A DNA stretch of 64,000 nt, taken from positions 92,303 to 156,302 of the forward strand of contig CAJOFE010000014.1 in NCBI GenBank assembly GCA_905233825.1. The letters are read 5' to 3'. The notes under the pieces are model-generated. The model had not been told where the DNA came from. It worked only from the letters and a program-made list of their open reading frames with translations, and did not search any database. Shown one piece after another: positions 38,736 to 46,654 of this stretch; within the stretch, counting starts at the first letter, position 1; the number at the start of each line of letters is the position of its first letter. The stretch comes from an uncultured Prevotella sp. Lineage in GTDB: Bacteria > Bacteroidota > Bacteroidia > Bacteroidales > Bacteroidaceae. Made by a program: the position numbers and the translations under genes.

Positions 38736-40381
38736 TTCGCAGCCGCTTTCTTCTGTTTCAGATGGCGTTGTAGTGTCTGCATGCACTCACGGCGCGGGAT
38801 GATGACGCTGGTGCCGTGGTAGTTGATCTCGTCGCGGATGGCCTGCGTAATCTCAGGCATGTTCTTCGGCAGGGGAACGACGACCTTCAGGTGCTCGTCG
38901 CTCAGCCCCAGTCCTCGGCAGATGGCCTCGAACTTGTTGGTGCCGGCAGAGTCTTGTCCGCCCGTCATGCCTGTGGTCAGGTTGTCGCTGATGATGACGG
39001 TGATGTCGGCATTCTCGTTGATGGCGTCGAGCAGGCCCGTCATGCCTGAGTGGGTGAAGGTCGAGTCGCCGATGACAGCCACAGCCGGCCATTGACCTGC
39101 GTCGGCAGCGCCCTTGGCCATGGTGATTGAGGCTCCCATATCGACACACGAGTGAATGGCTCGGAACGGAGGCAGGAAGCCCAGCGTGTAGCAGCCGATG
39201 TCGCCAAAGACACGGGGATTAGAGTACTCCTTCAATACCTCGTTCAGCGCAGCATAGACGTCGCGGTGGCCACAGCCCTGACAGAGTGCGGGCGGACGGG
39301 GAACGACGTCTTCGCAGGGAGCGAAATTCTCCTGAGGCGAATAGTGGGTGGTGAGTGGTGAGAGGACACTCAGGGCCTTCTTTACTGCGTCGGGCGTCAG
39401 CTCGCCTGTGCGGGGCAGCGTGCCGTCGAGTTTGCCGTGAACATTCTTCAGATCATACACGCCACGAACGATGTCTTCGATGAAGGGCTGGCCTTCCTCG
39501 ACGATGAGCACCTGTTCGCACTGGTCCATCAGGCTGCGCACCAGCTTCTTCGGCAGGGGGTACTGCGAGATTTTCAGGATAGGGAAGCTCACATCGCCCT
39601 GAAGTGCTTCCTGAACATAGTTGTATGCTATGCCGCTGGCAATGATACCCAGGGGATATCGACTTTCCTTGCCTTCAGGAGAGTGGCTGGGGGTGAGGCC
39701 ATTATACTTGGAGTTGGCGGCATCCTCTTCGAGTGCTGCCTGCTGTGCCGTCACCTTGTCGTTGCGCTTGCGGGCATTGGCGGGCAGCAGCACCCAGTTG
39801 GCTGCCACGGCGTTATAGTTCAGCTCGTTCTGCGGACGCGGCTCGTCGCACACCTCCACCACGGCGCGACTGTGGGCCATGCGGGTGGTGACACGCATCA
39901 GCACGGGCAGGCATTGCTGCTCGGAATAGTCGAAGGCAGCTGCCATCATGTCGTAGGCCTCCTGCTGGCTCGACGGCTCGAAGGTGGGCACCATGGCGAA
40001 CTTGCCGTAGAAACGGCTGTCCTGCTCGTCCTGCGAGGAGTGCATGGAGGGGTCGTCGGCCACCAACACCACAACGCCTCCGTTGACGCCTGTCATACCG
40101 CTGTTGACAAAGGGGTCGGCACAGACATTCATGCCCACGTGTTTCATGCACACCAGGGCGCGCTTACCCATGAACGACATACCCAGAGCCTCCTCCATGG
40201 CCGTCTTCTCATTGGTGCTCCACCGGCTGTGCACGCCACGCTCCTTGGCCAGCGGCGACAGCTGGATGTACTCTGTAATCTCCGTCGAGGGAGTCCCCGG
40301 ATAGGCATAGACACCGCTCAGGCCCGCATCCAGCGCACCCTGAGCAATGGCCTCATCGCCTAACAATAGTCTTCTACTCAT
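38729..40381 (-). CDS. iorA: Indolepyruvate ferredoxin oxidoreductase, alpha subunit
   Basis: 550 residues. N-terminal YPGTPSTEI substrate/pyrimidine domain; TPP motif GDSTFTHSGM, then NENADITVIISDN near residue ~450, and a CQGCGHRDVY block. The C-terminal double [4Fe-4S] ferredoxin domain of archaeal IorA is absent: the protein ends soon after IPRRECMQTLQRH. Two segments look inserted in frame: NGLTPSHSPEGKES (nt 39671-39700) and [15 protein letters not shown] (nt 39320-39368). First gene of the iorA-iorB operon. Confidence 0.92.
   Translation of the reverse strand: MSRRLLLGDEAIAQGALDAGLSGVYAYPGTPSTEITEYIQLSPLAKERGVHSRWSTNEKTAMEEALGMSFMGKRALVCMKHVGMNVCADPFVNSGMTGVNGGVVVLVADDPSMHSSQDEQDSRFYGKFAMVPTFEPSSQQEAYDMMAAAFDYSEQQCLPVLMRVTTRMAHSRAVVEVCDEPRPQNELNYNAVAANWVLLPANARKRNDKVTAQQAALEEDAANSKYNGLTPSHSPEGKESRYPLGIIASGIAYNYVQEALQGDVSFPILKISQYPLPKKLVRSLMDQCEQVLIVEEGQPFIEDIVRGVYDLKNVHGKLDGTLPRTGELTPDAVKKALSVLSPLTTHYSPQENFAPCEDVVPRPPALCQGCGHRDVYAALNEVLKEYSNPRVFGDIGCYTLGFLPPFRAIHSCVDMGASITMAKGAADAGQWPAVAVIGDSTFTHSGMTGLLDAINENADITVIISDNLTTGMTGGQDSAGTNKFEAICRGLGLSDEHLKVVVPLPKNMPEITQAIRDEINYHGTSVIIPRRECMQTLQRHLKQKKAAAKN
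39337..39368 (-). repeat. CTCACC-rich repeat (family B) inside iorA
   Basis: Coding strand CCTCTCACCACTCACCACCC, which shares its first 15 bases with the segment at 51909-51930 inside another gene. Confidence 0.55.
39671..39700 (-). repeat. Palindromic-repeat-like insertion (family A) inside iorA
   Basis: GCCTTCAGGAGAGTGGCTGG then GGGTGAGGCC. The GGGGTGAGGC end matches copies at 19564 and 20226; coding peptide LTPSHSPEG. Confidence 0.55.
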
Positions 40382-40436
40382 AATTGGTCCTTATAGTTTT
40401 TTTGAATAAAGTTGTCGTTCTTCGATTTTGAGCAGG

Positions 40437-40444
40437 CAAAGTTA
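40437..40444 (-). promoter_or_regulatory. -7 promoter element of iorAB
   Basis: Minus strand TAACTTTG, 56 nt before the iorA start; divergent from the peptide-export promoters. Confidence 0.65.
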
Positions 40445-40484
40445 CAAAATATCCCGCTCACCGCCAAACTTTCAATCATTTTTC

Positions 40485-40515
40485 TTTGTCATAAAAAAAA
40501 TAATCAGTAACTTTG
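40485..40515 (+). promoter_or_regulatory. Upstream promoter of peptide locus
   Basis: TTTG (40485-40488), exactly 19 nt, then TAACTTTG (40508-40515): a full Bacteroidota consensus promoter. Confidence 0.8.
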
Positions 40516-40567
40516 CCAATAAAATTGGCGAACTTACTCGGTCTCGGCAAAAAAAAGAGTAAAATCT

Positions 40568-40598
40568 TTTGTTCTGCTCGCGATTTTTTGTAACTTTG
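40568..40598 (+). promoter_or_regulatory. Proximal promoter of peptide locus
   Basis: TTTG (40568-40571), exactly 19 nt, then TAACTTTG (40591-40598) and CA; the ATG at 40621 is 23 nt downstream. Two consensus promoters in tandem, 83 nt apart. Confidence 0.85.
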
Positions 40599-40620
40599 CA
40601 TCGAAATTACAAACCACAGA

Positions 40621-40740
40621 ATGATGAAAATACACAAGGAGAAACAGGCAGAGCGTATTCTACTGGACGATGACATGCTGGAAGAGGTGGTTGGCGGCGC
40701 GCAGAGCGCACACCATCCCAGCTGGTTCCGTAACTCCTGA
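40621..40740 (+). CDS. Double-glycine leader peptide precursor, 39 residues
   Basis: Leader residues 1-26, core 27-39. The leader ends LLDDDMLEEVVGG with L at -12, L at -7, V at -4 and G-G at -2/-1, the pattern read by C39 peptidases. The core would be AQSAHHPSWFRNS, only 13 residues, with two His, Trp-Phe and no Cys. The start may be Met1 or Met2 (ATGATG). It lies just downstream of two consensus promoters and 45 nt before an HlyD adaptor, a C39 ABC transporter and a second ABC transporter. Likely a secreted signal, bacteriocin or other small peptide; activity is inferred from context only. A small hairpin (CTGAGGG-TTCTA-CCCCAG) overlaps the stop and could trim read-through or protect the mRNA end. 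Confidence 0.8.
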   Translation: MMKIHKEKQAERILLDDDMLEEVVGGAQSAHHPSWFRNS

Positions 40741-40785
40741 GGGTTCTACCCCAGCCAATGTCACATCATTTAATCAATAAAGCGG

Positions 40786-41643
40786 ATGTCTGAACTATTC
40801 AACGAGGAGTCTATTGATGCGCTCCACGGCGAGCAGAACGAGACAGAAGAGCTGGCTCGCGTGTCACACCCGTCGCTGCTGTTTGTCATTGCTGCGATGT
40901 TGGCACTATGTGCAGTAGGCGTGTATTGGTGCGCTTTTGGCACCATCAACTATAAAGTAACGGCGCAGGGCGTGGTCTTCCCCTTTGAGAAGCCGCTGGG
41001 CGTCAGTGCCCCCATTGAAGGCAGCATAGAACATATTCTCACCAGCCACGGTGCCGACGTGAAAGCCGGCGACGCCCTGCTTGAAATCCGTACTGCCGAC
41101 AGCACGATGACCATCTTGGCCCCAAGCGACGGCAAGGTGCTCACCTATCGTGCCGAGGAAGAAGCTTTCAGGGAGAACGACAATATTCTGTGGCTGATGC
41201 CTACCGAGACTGACGAGACTCGCCGCGAAATGCTGGTCTATGTGGGCTTTGAAGACCTGCGCGACCTGAAGCCCGGCCAGCAAGTGCAAGTGACGCCTGC
41301 TGACCTGCAGCGTGAAGACTGCGGCTATGCCTATGGCAAGATACTGAGCATCGACCCCTATCCCACTGACCGCGATGAGGTGGCAAGCCGCCTGAAGCTG
41401 GCACCGCTGGCATCGTTTATCGGCGACGGAGCCGTCTATGAAATCAAGGTGGTGCTCGATGCCGGAGAGAAGGCTGACGGCACGGAAGGTACCTCGCTGC
41501 GCTGGAGCCGCACGAAGAGCAGCCAGCTAAGCATGGGTACTGGCACGCTGTGCAACGTGCAGGTCATCACTGAGAAGAAACGAGTGTGGGAAGTGCTGGT
41601 AGGCCGAGTATCCGACACCATAGAAGACATTGGCGGAAATTAA
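40786..41643 (+). CDS. HlyD-like secretion adaptor, NHLM type
   Basis: 285 residues. One membrane helix (residues ~29-50), then lipoyl/barrel halves: VVFPFEKPLGVSAPIEGSIE and ILTSHGADVKAGDALLEIRT, and a barrel (LVYVGFEDLRDLKPGQQVQV). The long coiled-coil of TolC-binding HlyD proteins is missing, as in the adaptor of NHLM peptide systems. It should link the ABC transporters to export through the envelope. No outer-membrane channel gene is nearby. Starts 45 nt after the precursor, ends 36 nt before the C39 transporter. Confidence 0.85.
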   Translation: MSELFNEESIDALHGEQNETEELARVSHPSLLFVIAAMLALCAVGVYWCAFGTINYKVTAQGVVFPFEKPLGVSAPIEGSIEHILTSHGADVKAGDALLEIRTADSTMTILAPSDGKVLTYRAEEEAFRENDNILWLMPTETDETRREMLVYVGFEDLRDLKPGQQVQVTPADLQREDCGYAYGKILSIDPYPTDRDEVASRLKLAPLASFIGDGAVYEIKVVLDAGEKADGTEGTSLRWSRTKSSQLSMGTGTLCNVQVITEKKRVWEVLVGRVSDTIEDIGGN

Positions 41644-41679
41644 AACAATCAAGACAAATTTTAATTGAAAGGATAGGGG

Positions 41680-43833
41680 ATGGTAAGGCGTGTTCCAATG
41701 GTGATGCAGATGGAGGCACTGGAATGTGGTGCTGCCGCTCTCAGCATGGTACTGGCTTACTACGGCAAATGGATTCCCCTGGAGCAGGTGCGTGAGGCGT
41801 GTGGCGTCAGTCGCGACGGCTCTTCAGCGAAAAGCCTGCTGGTGGCAGCCCGCAACTATGGCATGGAAGCCCACGGCTACCGCGTCAGTCCTGAAGGGCT
41901 CGAGGGCATGCAGCCAGCCATCATCCATTGGAACTTCAACCATTTCGTTGTCTTCCGTGGTTTCAGTCACGGGAAAGCCTGCCTAAACGACCCTGCTGCA
42001 GGCCCTGTTGAGGTGAAGATGGACGATTTCCGGCGTTCATTCACGGGCATCGCCTTAGAGTTGAAGCCCACCGAGGATTTCCAGCCCGAGGGAGCACCTA
42101 TCAGCATTCTGTCCTACGTTCGCAAATACCTCAGCGGCGCCAAGGAAGCCTTCTGGCTTACCCTGCTTTTCAGCCTGCTGGCGGCGTTTGTCACCATTAG
42201 CGTGCCGCTGTTCACCAACATCTTCTTCGACGAGATTCTCTCAGGCCGCAACCGCGACTGGGGGCGCGTGTTCATCATGGCTATGACAGCCGTAGCCTTG
42301 TTCAGCTTCCTGCTTGAACTGATGAAGGACAAATACTCCAAGCGCATAGCTGGCTCACTGGCCCTGAAAGGCAATATCAACTATATCCGCCACTTGCTGC
42401 ACCTGCCCATGAAGTTCTTTTCCATGCGCTATGTGGGCGACTTGCAGCAACGCCAGCACCTAAATGAAAGCATTACCAAGTCGCTGGTTGACGTGCTGGC
42501 ACCTCAGCTCATCAACATTGCGTTGCTGGTGCTCTATCTGCTCATCATGTTCAACTATAGCGTCACGCTGTCGCTCGTAGGTATCACAGCAGCGCTGTTC
42601 AACCTGGCGCTCATCCAGTGGTTTGCACAGAAGCGTGTCAATCTCATCCGCACCATGGAGCAAAGCGAGGGAAAGTATTTTTCCACCACCGTGAGCTGCA
42701 TTGACAATATGGAGAGCATCAAGGCTGCAGGTGCCGAGACGGGCTTCTTTGCCTATTGGAGCGGACTATGGGCGCAGAAGTTCAACCGTGCCAACGATGC
42801 CGATGACTTGGAGATACGCATGGGCGTCATCCCCGTCTTCATTACAGGCATCATCGATGCTGCCGTGCTCATTCTCGGTGCGCTGTTCATTCTGAAAGGC
42901 GAGCTCACCATCGGCATGCTCATGGCCTTCCAGGGCTTCATGGGCTCGTTTATCACGCCTGTGAGCGAGGTGGTGAGTGCCAGCCAGACCATCATTGAAA
43001 TGCGGTCGCAGATGGAGCGAGTGGACGATGTCATGAAATATCCGGAACAGACACCCCTTACCTCCCCTGGAAATGCGATGGAAGGAGGCGAAGAAACCAT
43101 GCCCTCAGGCAAGCTGGGCGGCGAGGTAGAGCTGCGCCACGTCACCTTCGGCTATTCCACCATGCAGCCGCCACTCATCGAAGACTTCTCGCTCCACATT
43201 GAGCCTGGTCACAGCGTGGCATTCGTGGGAGGCAGCGGCTGTGGCAAGTCAACCATCGCCAAGCTCATCACAGGCCTCTACAGGCCGTGGAGCGGCGAGG
43301 TGCTTTTCGATGGCCGTCCCATTGAGACTATCAGCAGCGAGGAGTTCACCAACAGCGTGGCCGCCATTGACCAGAATATCGTGCTCTTCGACGACACCGT
43401 GGCACAGAACATCCGCATGTGGGACCAGTCTATCGAGGAGTTCACGCTGATGATGGCCTGCAACGATGCCCAGATACGCAGCGACATCGTAAGCCGTCCT
43501 GAAGGCTTTGCTACCCGTCTGGTGAAAGGCGGACAGAACTTCAGCGGCGGACAGCGTCAGCGCATGGAGATAGCCACCGCACTGGCTAAGGAGCCCGTGG
43601 TGCTTATCCTCGACGAAGCCACAAGCGCCCTCGACCCCAAAACCGAGGATGAGGTGATGCAGGCGGTGCGCATGATGGGTCCCACGATGATCATCGTAGC
43701 CCACCGCCTGAGTACCATCCGCGACTGCGACGAGATTATCGTCCTTGACCAGGGAAAGATTGTGCAGCGCGGCACCCACGAGGAGCTGATGGCACAGGAG
43801 GGAATGTACCGTGAACTGATGAACAGCGAATAA
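41680..43833 (+). CDS. C39 peptidase-containing ABC transporter (PCAT), NHLM type
   Basis: 717 residues. Residues ~1-135: C39 peptidase with catalytic Cys in LECGAAALSMVLAYYGKW (~17), His in HWNFNHFVVF (~90) and Asp in LNDPAAG (~105). Then six membrane helices (~155-435), and the ATPase: Walker A GGSGCGKST, signature NFSGGQRQR, Walker B VLILDEATSALD. It should cut the precursor after Gly-Gly and export the core. The TMD-ATPase linker carries EQTPLTSPGNAMEGGEE, which looks like an inserted palindromic-repeat peptide (nt 43051-43088). Spaced 15 nt from the next gene. Confidence 0.93.
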   Translation: MVRRVPMVMQMEALECGAAALSMVLAYYGKWIPLEQVREACGVSRDGSSAKSLLVAARNYGMEAHGYRVSPEGLEGMQPAIIHWNFNHFVVFRGFSHGKACLNDPAAGPVEVKMDDFRRSFTGIALELKPTEDFQPEGAPISILSYVRKYLSGAKEAFWLTLLFSLLAAFVTISVPLFTNIFFDEILSGRNRDWGRVFIMAMTAVALFSFLLELMKDKYSKRIAGSLALKGNINYIRHLLHLPMKFFSMRYVGDLQQRQHLNESITKSLVDVLAPQLINIALLVLYLLIMFNYSVTLSLVGITAALFNLALIQWFAQKRVNLIRTMEQSEGKYFSTTVSCIDNMESIKAAGAETGFFAYWSGLWAQKFNRANDADDLEIRMGVIPVFITGIIDAAVLILGALFILKGELTIGMLMAFQGFMGSFITPVSEVVSASQTIIEMRSQMERVDDVMKYPEQTPLTSPGNAMEGGEETMPSGKLGGEVELRHVTFGYSTMQPPLIEDFSLHIEPGHSVAFVGGSGCGKSTIAKLITGLYRPWSGEVLFDGRPIETISSEEFTNSVAAIDQNIVLFDDTVAQNIRMWDQSIEEFTLMMACNDAQIRSDIVSRPEGFATRLVKGGQNFSGGQRQRMEIATALAKEPVVLILDEATSALDPKTEDEVMQAVRMMGPTMIIVAHRLSTIRDCDEIIVLDQGKIVQRGTHEELMAQEGMYRELMNSE
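43051..43088 (+). repeat. Palindromic-repeat-like insertion (family A) in PCAT gene
   Basis: ACACCCCTTACCTCCCCTGG, AAATGCG, ATGGAAGGAGGCGA. The CCCCTTACCTCCCC segment is close to the inverted TTAGGGG-GAGGG core of the family. Weaker than other copies. Confidence 0.45.
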
Positions 43834-43848
43834 GAATCGAGAAAACAA

Positions 43849-46017
43849 ATGCCCATATATTTAGACCAAATAGAGAAACGCCGCCGCCTGGAAGAAGCAG
43901 CCCTGAACGAAGCACTGGCTAACAGTCAGCGCCGCATGGGCTTCAAGAGCCGGAGGAAAGCACAGCCACAGGACGACCACTCAGCCCTGCGGCAAGTGCT
44001 CGATGCGCTGGGTGTCGCCGATTATGAGCTGGAAGAGAACGAGATGCTCTCGCCCGAGGAGATGCTTACCGGCATCCTGCGCCCCCGAGGCATCATGATG
44101 CGCAAGATAAAGCTCAGCGGCAAGTGGTGGCGCGAGAGCGTAGGACCCCTGCTGGGTCACAACCAAGAGGGACGCCTCGTGGCGCTCATCCCCACCAGCT
44201 GGAACCTGGGCTATACCTATCGCAACCAAGAGGGAGAGACGGTGAAAGTGGGCAGACGCGACATGCGCGACGTGCTGACCGGCGATGCCCTCACCTTCAC
44301 CAAGCCGCTGCCGCTGAAGAAACTGCGCCTGCGCGACCTCATGCGCTTCTGCTGGCAGGTGGTGCCCAAGGCCAACTATGTGTTCGTGCTCCTTGCAGCC
44401 CTCGTAGTGGTGCTCCTCGGCATGTTCACCCCTATGGCCAACAAGCTCATCTTCGACACCGTTATCCCCACCGGCGATGCTGCCGACCTCATGCCAATCC
44501 TCGGACTCCTCGTAGGAGCCACCCTCGGCACCATGCTCCTCACGCTGACGCGCAACATCTACATTGACCGCGTGCAGGACATCATGGAGCTCCACGTGCA
44601 GAACGCCGTCATGGCGCGCACCTTCCTCCTCTCACCCAAGTTCTTCGCACGCAACGCCAGCGGTGAGCTATCGGCACGTCTGAACAACGTCACCATCCTC
44701 TGCAAGCTCATCAACGAAGACATCGTGGGTGCCATCCTCACAGCCGCACTCTCCATCATCTACCTCATCCAGCTGTGGATCTACGGCAAGTCGCTGCTCG
44801 TGCCAGCCCTCTTCATCCTGCTGCTCGACGTCGTGGTGATGATACTCCTCTACCGCCGCACGGCCTACATCAGAGGGCGCTACACAGAGAAGGCCAGCAG
44901 CCTGAGCGGACTGGAATACAACATGATAGCCGGCATACAGAAGCTGAAGCTTACGGGAAGCGAGAAGCGAGCCTTCACCCGCTGGCTCAACAAATACACC
45001 GATGCCTCGCGCCTGCTCTACAATCCGGGCATGAAGAGCCACCTCTACCCTGCCCTCCTCTCGCTGCTCAACATCGGCGGCATGGCGCTCATCTACTATT
45101 TCACCCTGAAGAACGATCTCGCTACCTCCGACTTCATCGCCTTCTGCAGCGCATTCGGCATGATGACTGCTACCGTGACCCAGCTCAGCGGCATCATCGA
45201 CGAGCTGGCACAGATACCCCCGCTCCTGGAGAGCACGCGCCCCATCCTTGAAGCCGAGCCCGAGATGGAAGCCAAGGCCCCGCAGATAGAAGACCTCTTC
45301 GGCTCGATAGAGATAAGCGGCGTCAGCTTCCGCTACGAGAAAGACGCACCCCTGGTCATCGACGACCTCTCGCTCTCCATCTCAGCCGGCGAATACGTGG
45401 GCATAGTAGGCAAGTCGGGCTGTGGCAAGAGCACCCTGCTGCGCCTGCTGCTCGGCTTCGAGACCCCCCAGACGGGCAGCATCTACTATGACACCTACGA
45501 CCTCGCGCAGATTGACAAGACCTCGCTGCGCCGCAAGATAGGCACCTGCCTGCAGAGCGGCAGCCTCTTCACGGGCGACCTCTTCCACAACATCATCATC
45601 ACCGCCCCCTGGGCCACTGAAGACGATGCATGGGAAGCCCTGCGGCTGGCCTCGATGGAAGACGACGTGCGCCGTATGCCCATGCAGCTCCACACCATGG
45701 TGAGCGAAGGTGGAGGAGGCTTCAGCGGAGGTCAGAAACAGCGCCTTCTCATCGCGCGCGCACTCATTGCGCACCCCAGCATCCTTTTCTTCGACGAGGC
45801 CACCAGCGCCCTCGACAACATCAGTCAGAAACAGGTGGCCGACAACCTGGCGCAGCTCAACTGCACCCGCATCGTCGTAGCACATCGCCTCAGCACCATT
45901 CGCCATTGCGATCGCATTATCGTACTCGACAGTGGTCGCATTGCCGAGCAGGGCACCTTCGATGAACTCATGGCCCAACAGGGACTGTTCTACGAGATGA
46001 GCCAACGACAACTGTAA
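43849..46017 (+). CDS. Second ABC transporter of NHLM-type peptide export, no active peptidase
   Basis: 722 residues. An N-terminal region of ~165 residues lacks C39 motifs and has instead an acidic helical part and a small beta domain (LLGHNQEGRLVALIPTSWNL), as in the second, ATP-binding ABC protein of NHLM loci. Six membrane helices (~175-440) and an ATPase: Walker A GKSGCGKST, signature GFSGGQKQR, Walker B ILFFDEATSALD. It likely pairs with the C39 transporter as a heterodimer or acts in immunity; which one is unknown. The operon appears to end here. Confidence 0.9.
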   Translation: MPIYLDQIEKRRRLEEAALNEALANSQRRMGFKSRRKAQPQDDHSALRQVLDALGVADYELEENEMLSPEEMLTGILRPRGIMMRKIKLSGKWWRESVGPLLGHNQEGRLVALIPTSWNLGYTYRNQEGETVKVGRRDMRDVLTGDALTFTKPLPLKKLRLRDLMRFCWQVVPKANYVFVLLAALVVVLLGMFTPMANKLIFDTVIPTGDAADLMPILGLLVGATLGTMLLTLTRNIYIDRVQDIMELHVQNAVMARTFLLSPKFFARNASGELSARLNNVTILCKLINEDIVGAILTAALSIIYLIQLWIYGKSLLVPALFILLLDVVVMILLYRRTAYIRGRYTEKASSLSGLEYNMIAGIQKLKLTGSEKRAFTRWLNKYTDASRLLYNPGMKSHLYPALLSLLNIGGMALIYYFTLKNDLATSDFIAFCSAFGMMTATVTQLSGIIDELAQIPPLLESTRPILEAEPEMEAKAPQIEDLFGSIEISGVSFRYEKDAPLVIDDLSLSISAGEYVGIVGKSGCGKSTLLRLLLGFETPQTGSIYYDTYDLAQIDKTSLRRKIGTCLQSGSLFTGDLFHNIIITAPWATEDDAWEALRLASMEDDVRRMPMQLHTMVSEGGGGFSGGQKQRLLIARALIAHPSILFFDEATSALDNISQKQVADNLAQLNCTRIVVAHRLSTIRHCDRIIVLDSGRIAEQGTFDELMAQQGLFYEMSQRQL

Positions 46018-46243
46018 TTCCCCCTTTGCTGACTCCTTTTTTTCGTTTTGCCGCCTTTTATTTTCGTTTTTGTGCCTCCAAAATACGTTTTGCCGCCGCC
46101 TGAAACGTTTTGATACCCTGCCCTTTTACGCTACAAAGTTACAAAAAAAAATTGACATCTCCAAATTTCCAGGCTCTATATTGCGTGAAAAATTGTTAAC
46201 GGAGGAAAAATTCTTTTGCGTGCTCAGGATCGTGCTTTCAGAA

Positions 46244-46432
46244 AAGTGACAATGACAAAGTGACAAAGTGACATTAAGCACCTTCGCAATATGCGCAAAC
46301 TATGGTTATAATTAATATATAATATATTATATATTAATTATAAAATATTATCCTTACATTTTTTACTTTCAAGCCATCTGCATACGGAAACACCTTAATG
46401 TCACTTTGTCACTTGTCACTATGTCACCTTTG
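46244..46432. repeat. 38-bp AT palindrome nested in a long inverted repeat
   Basis: Arms at 46244-46284 (GTGACAAAGTGACATTAAG and flanking TGACA units) and 46391-46432 (CTTAATGTCACTTTGTCAC) are inverted; 19 bp match exactly. At the centre, 46306-46343 is a perfect 38-bp palindrome starting TTATAATTAATATATAATA. The rest of the 46018-46505 gap is AT-rich with CGTTTTGCCGCC at 46044 and 46085; I see no gene in it. Confidence 0.85.
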
Positions 46433-46481
46433 TGCAAAAACAGGGTGTTAACATATTTTTACACAAAAACGGGGGTATGGA

Positions 46482-46513
46482 TTTGGAGATATGAAAAAAA
46501 ATTTGTATCTTTG
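46482..46513 (+). promoter_or_regulatory. Orphan consensus promoter
   Basis: TTTG (46482-46485), 20 nt, TATCTTTG (46506-46513), then CA. It points into a 140-nt stretch that is convergent with the GH5 gene. Confidence 0.7.
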
Positions 46514-46529
46514 CAGTGACGTTGAGAGA

Positions 46530-46625
46530 ATGTTGAAGCAACGGAAACAGAAGCCGCCCCCCGTGTCTCCGAAGCCCCGAACATACTACATATTACGCAC
46601 GCGCTCCTTCACCCCCAGAACCTGA
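46530..46625 (+). CDS. Possible 31-residue basic peptide or small RNA
   Basis: ATG at 46530 reads MLKQRKQKPPPVSPKPRTYY then ILRTRSFTPRT and TGA. It begins about 16 nt after the -7 box, and TGACGTC-AGC-GGACGTCA (46622-46640) forms a hairpin at its end. No GG leader. Either a small basic peptide or an untranslated RNA antisense-facing the GH5 3' end. Confidence 0.35.
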   Translation: MLKQRKQKPPPVSPKPRTYYILRTRSFTPRT

Positions 46626-46654
46626 CGTCAGCGGACGTCACACGCCCCGACAAA

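Noticed and set aside
39437..40363. 308-codon plus-strand frame
   Set aside because: Antisense shadow of iorA.
40759..40794. 11-codon frame between the precursor and the adaptor gene
   Set aside because: Overlaps the adaptor start and has no leader features; probably chance.
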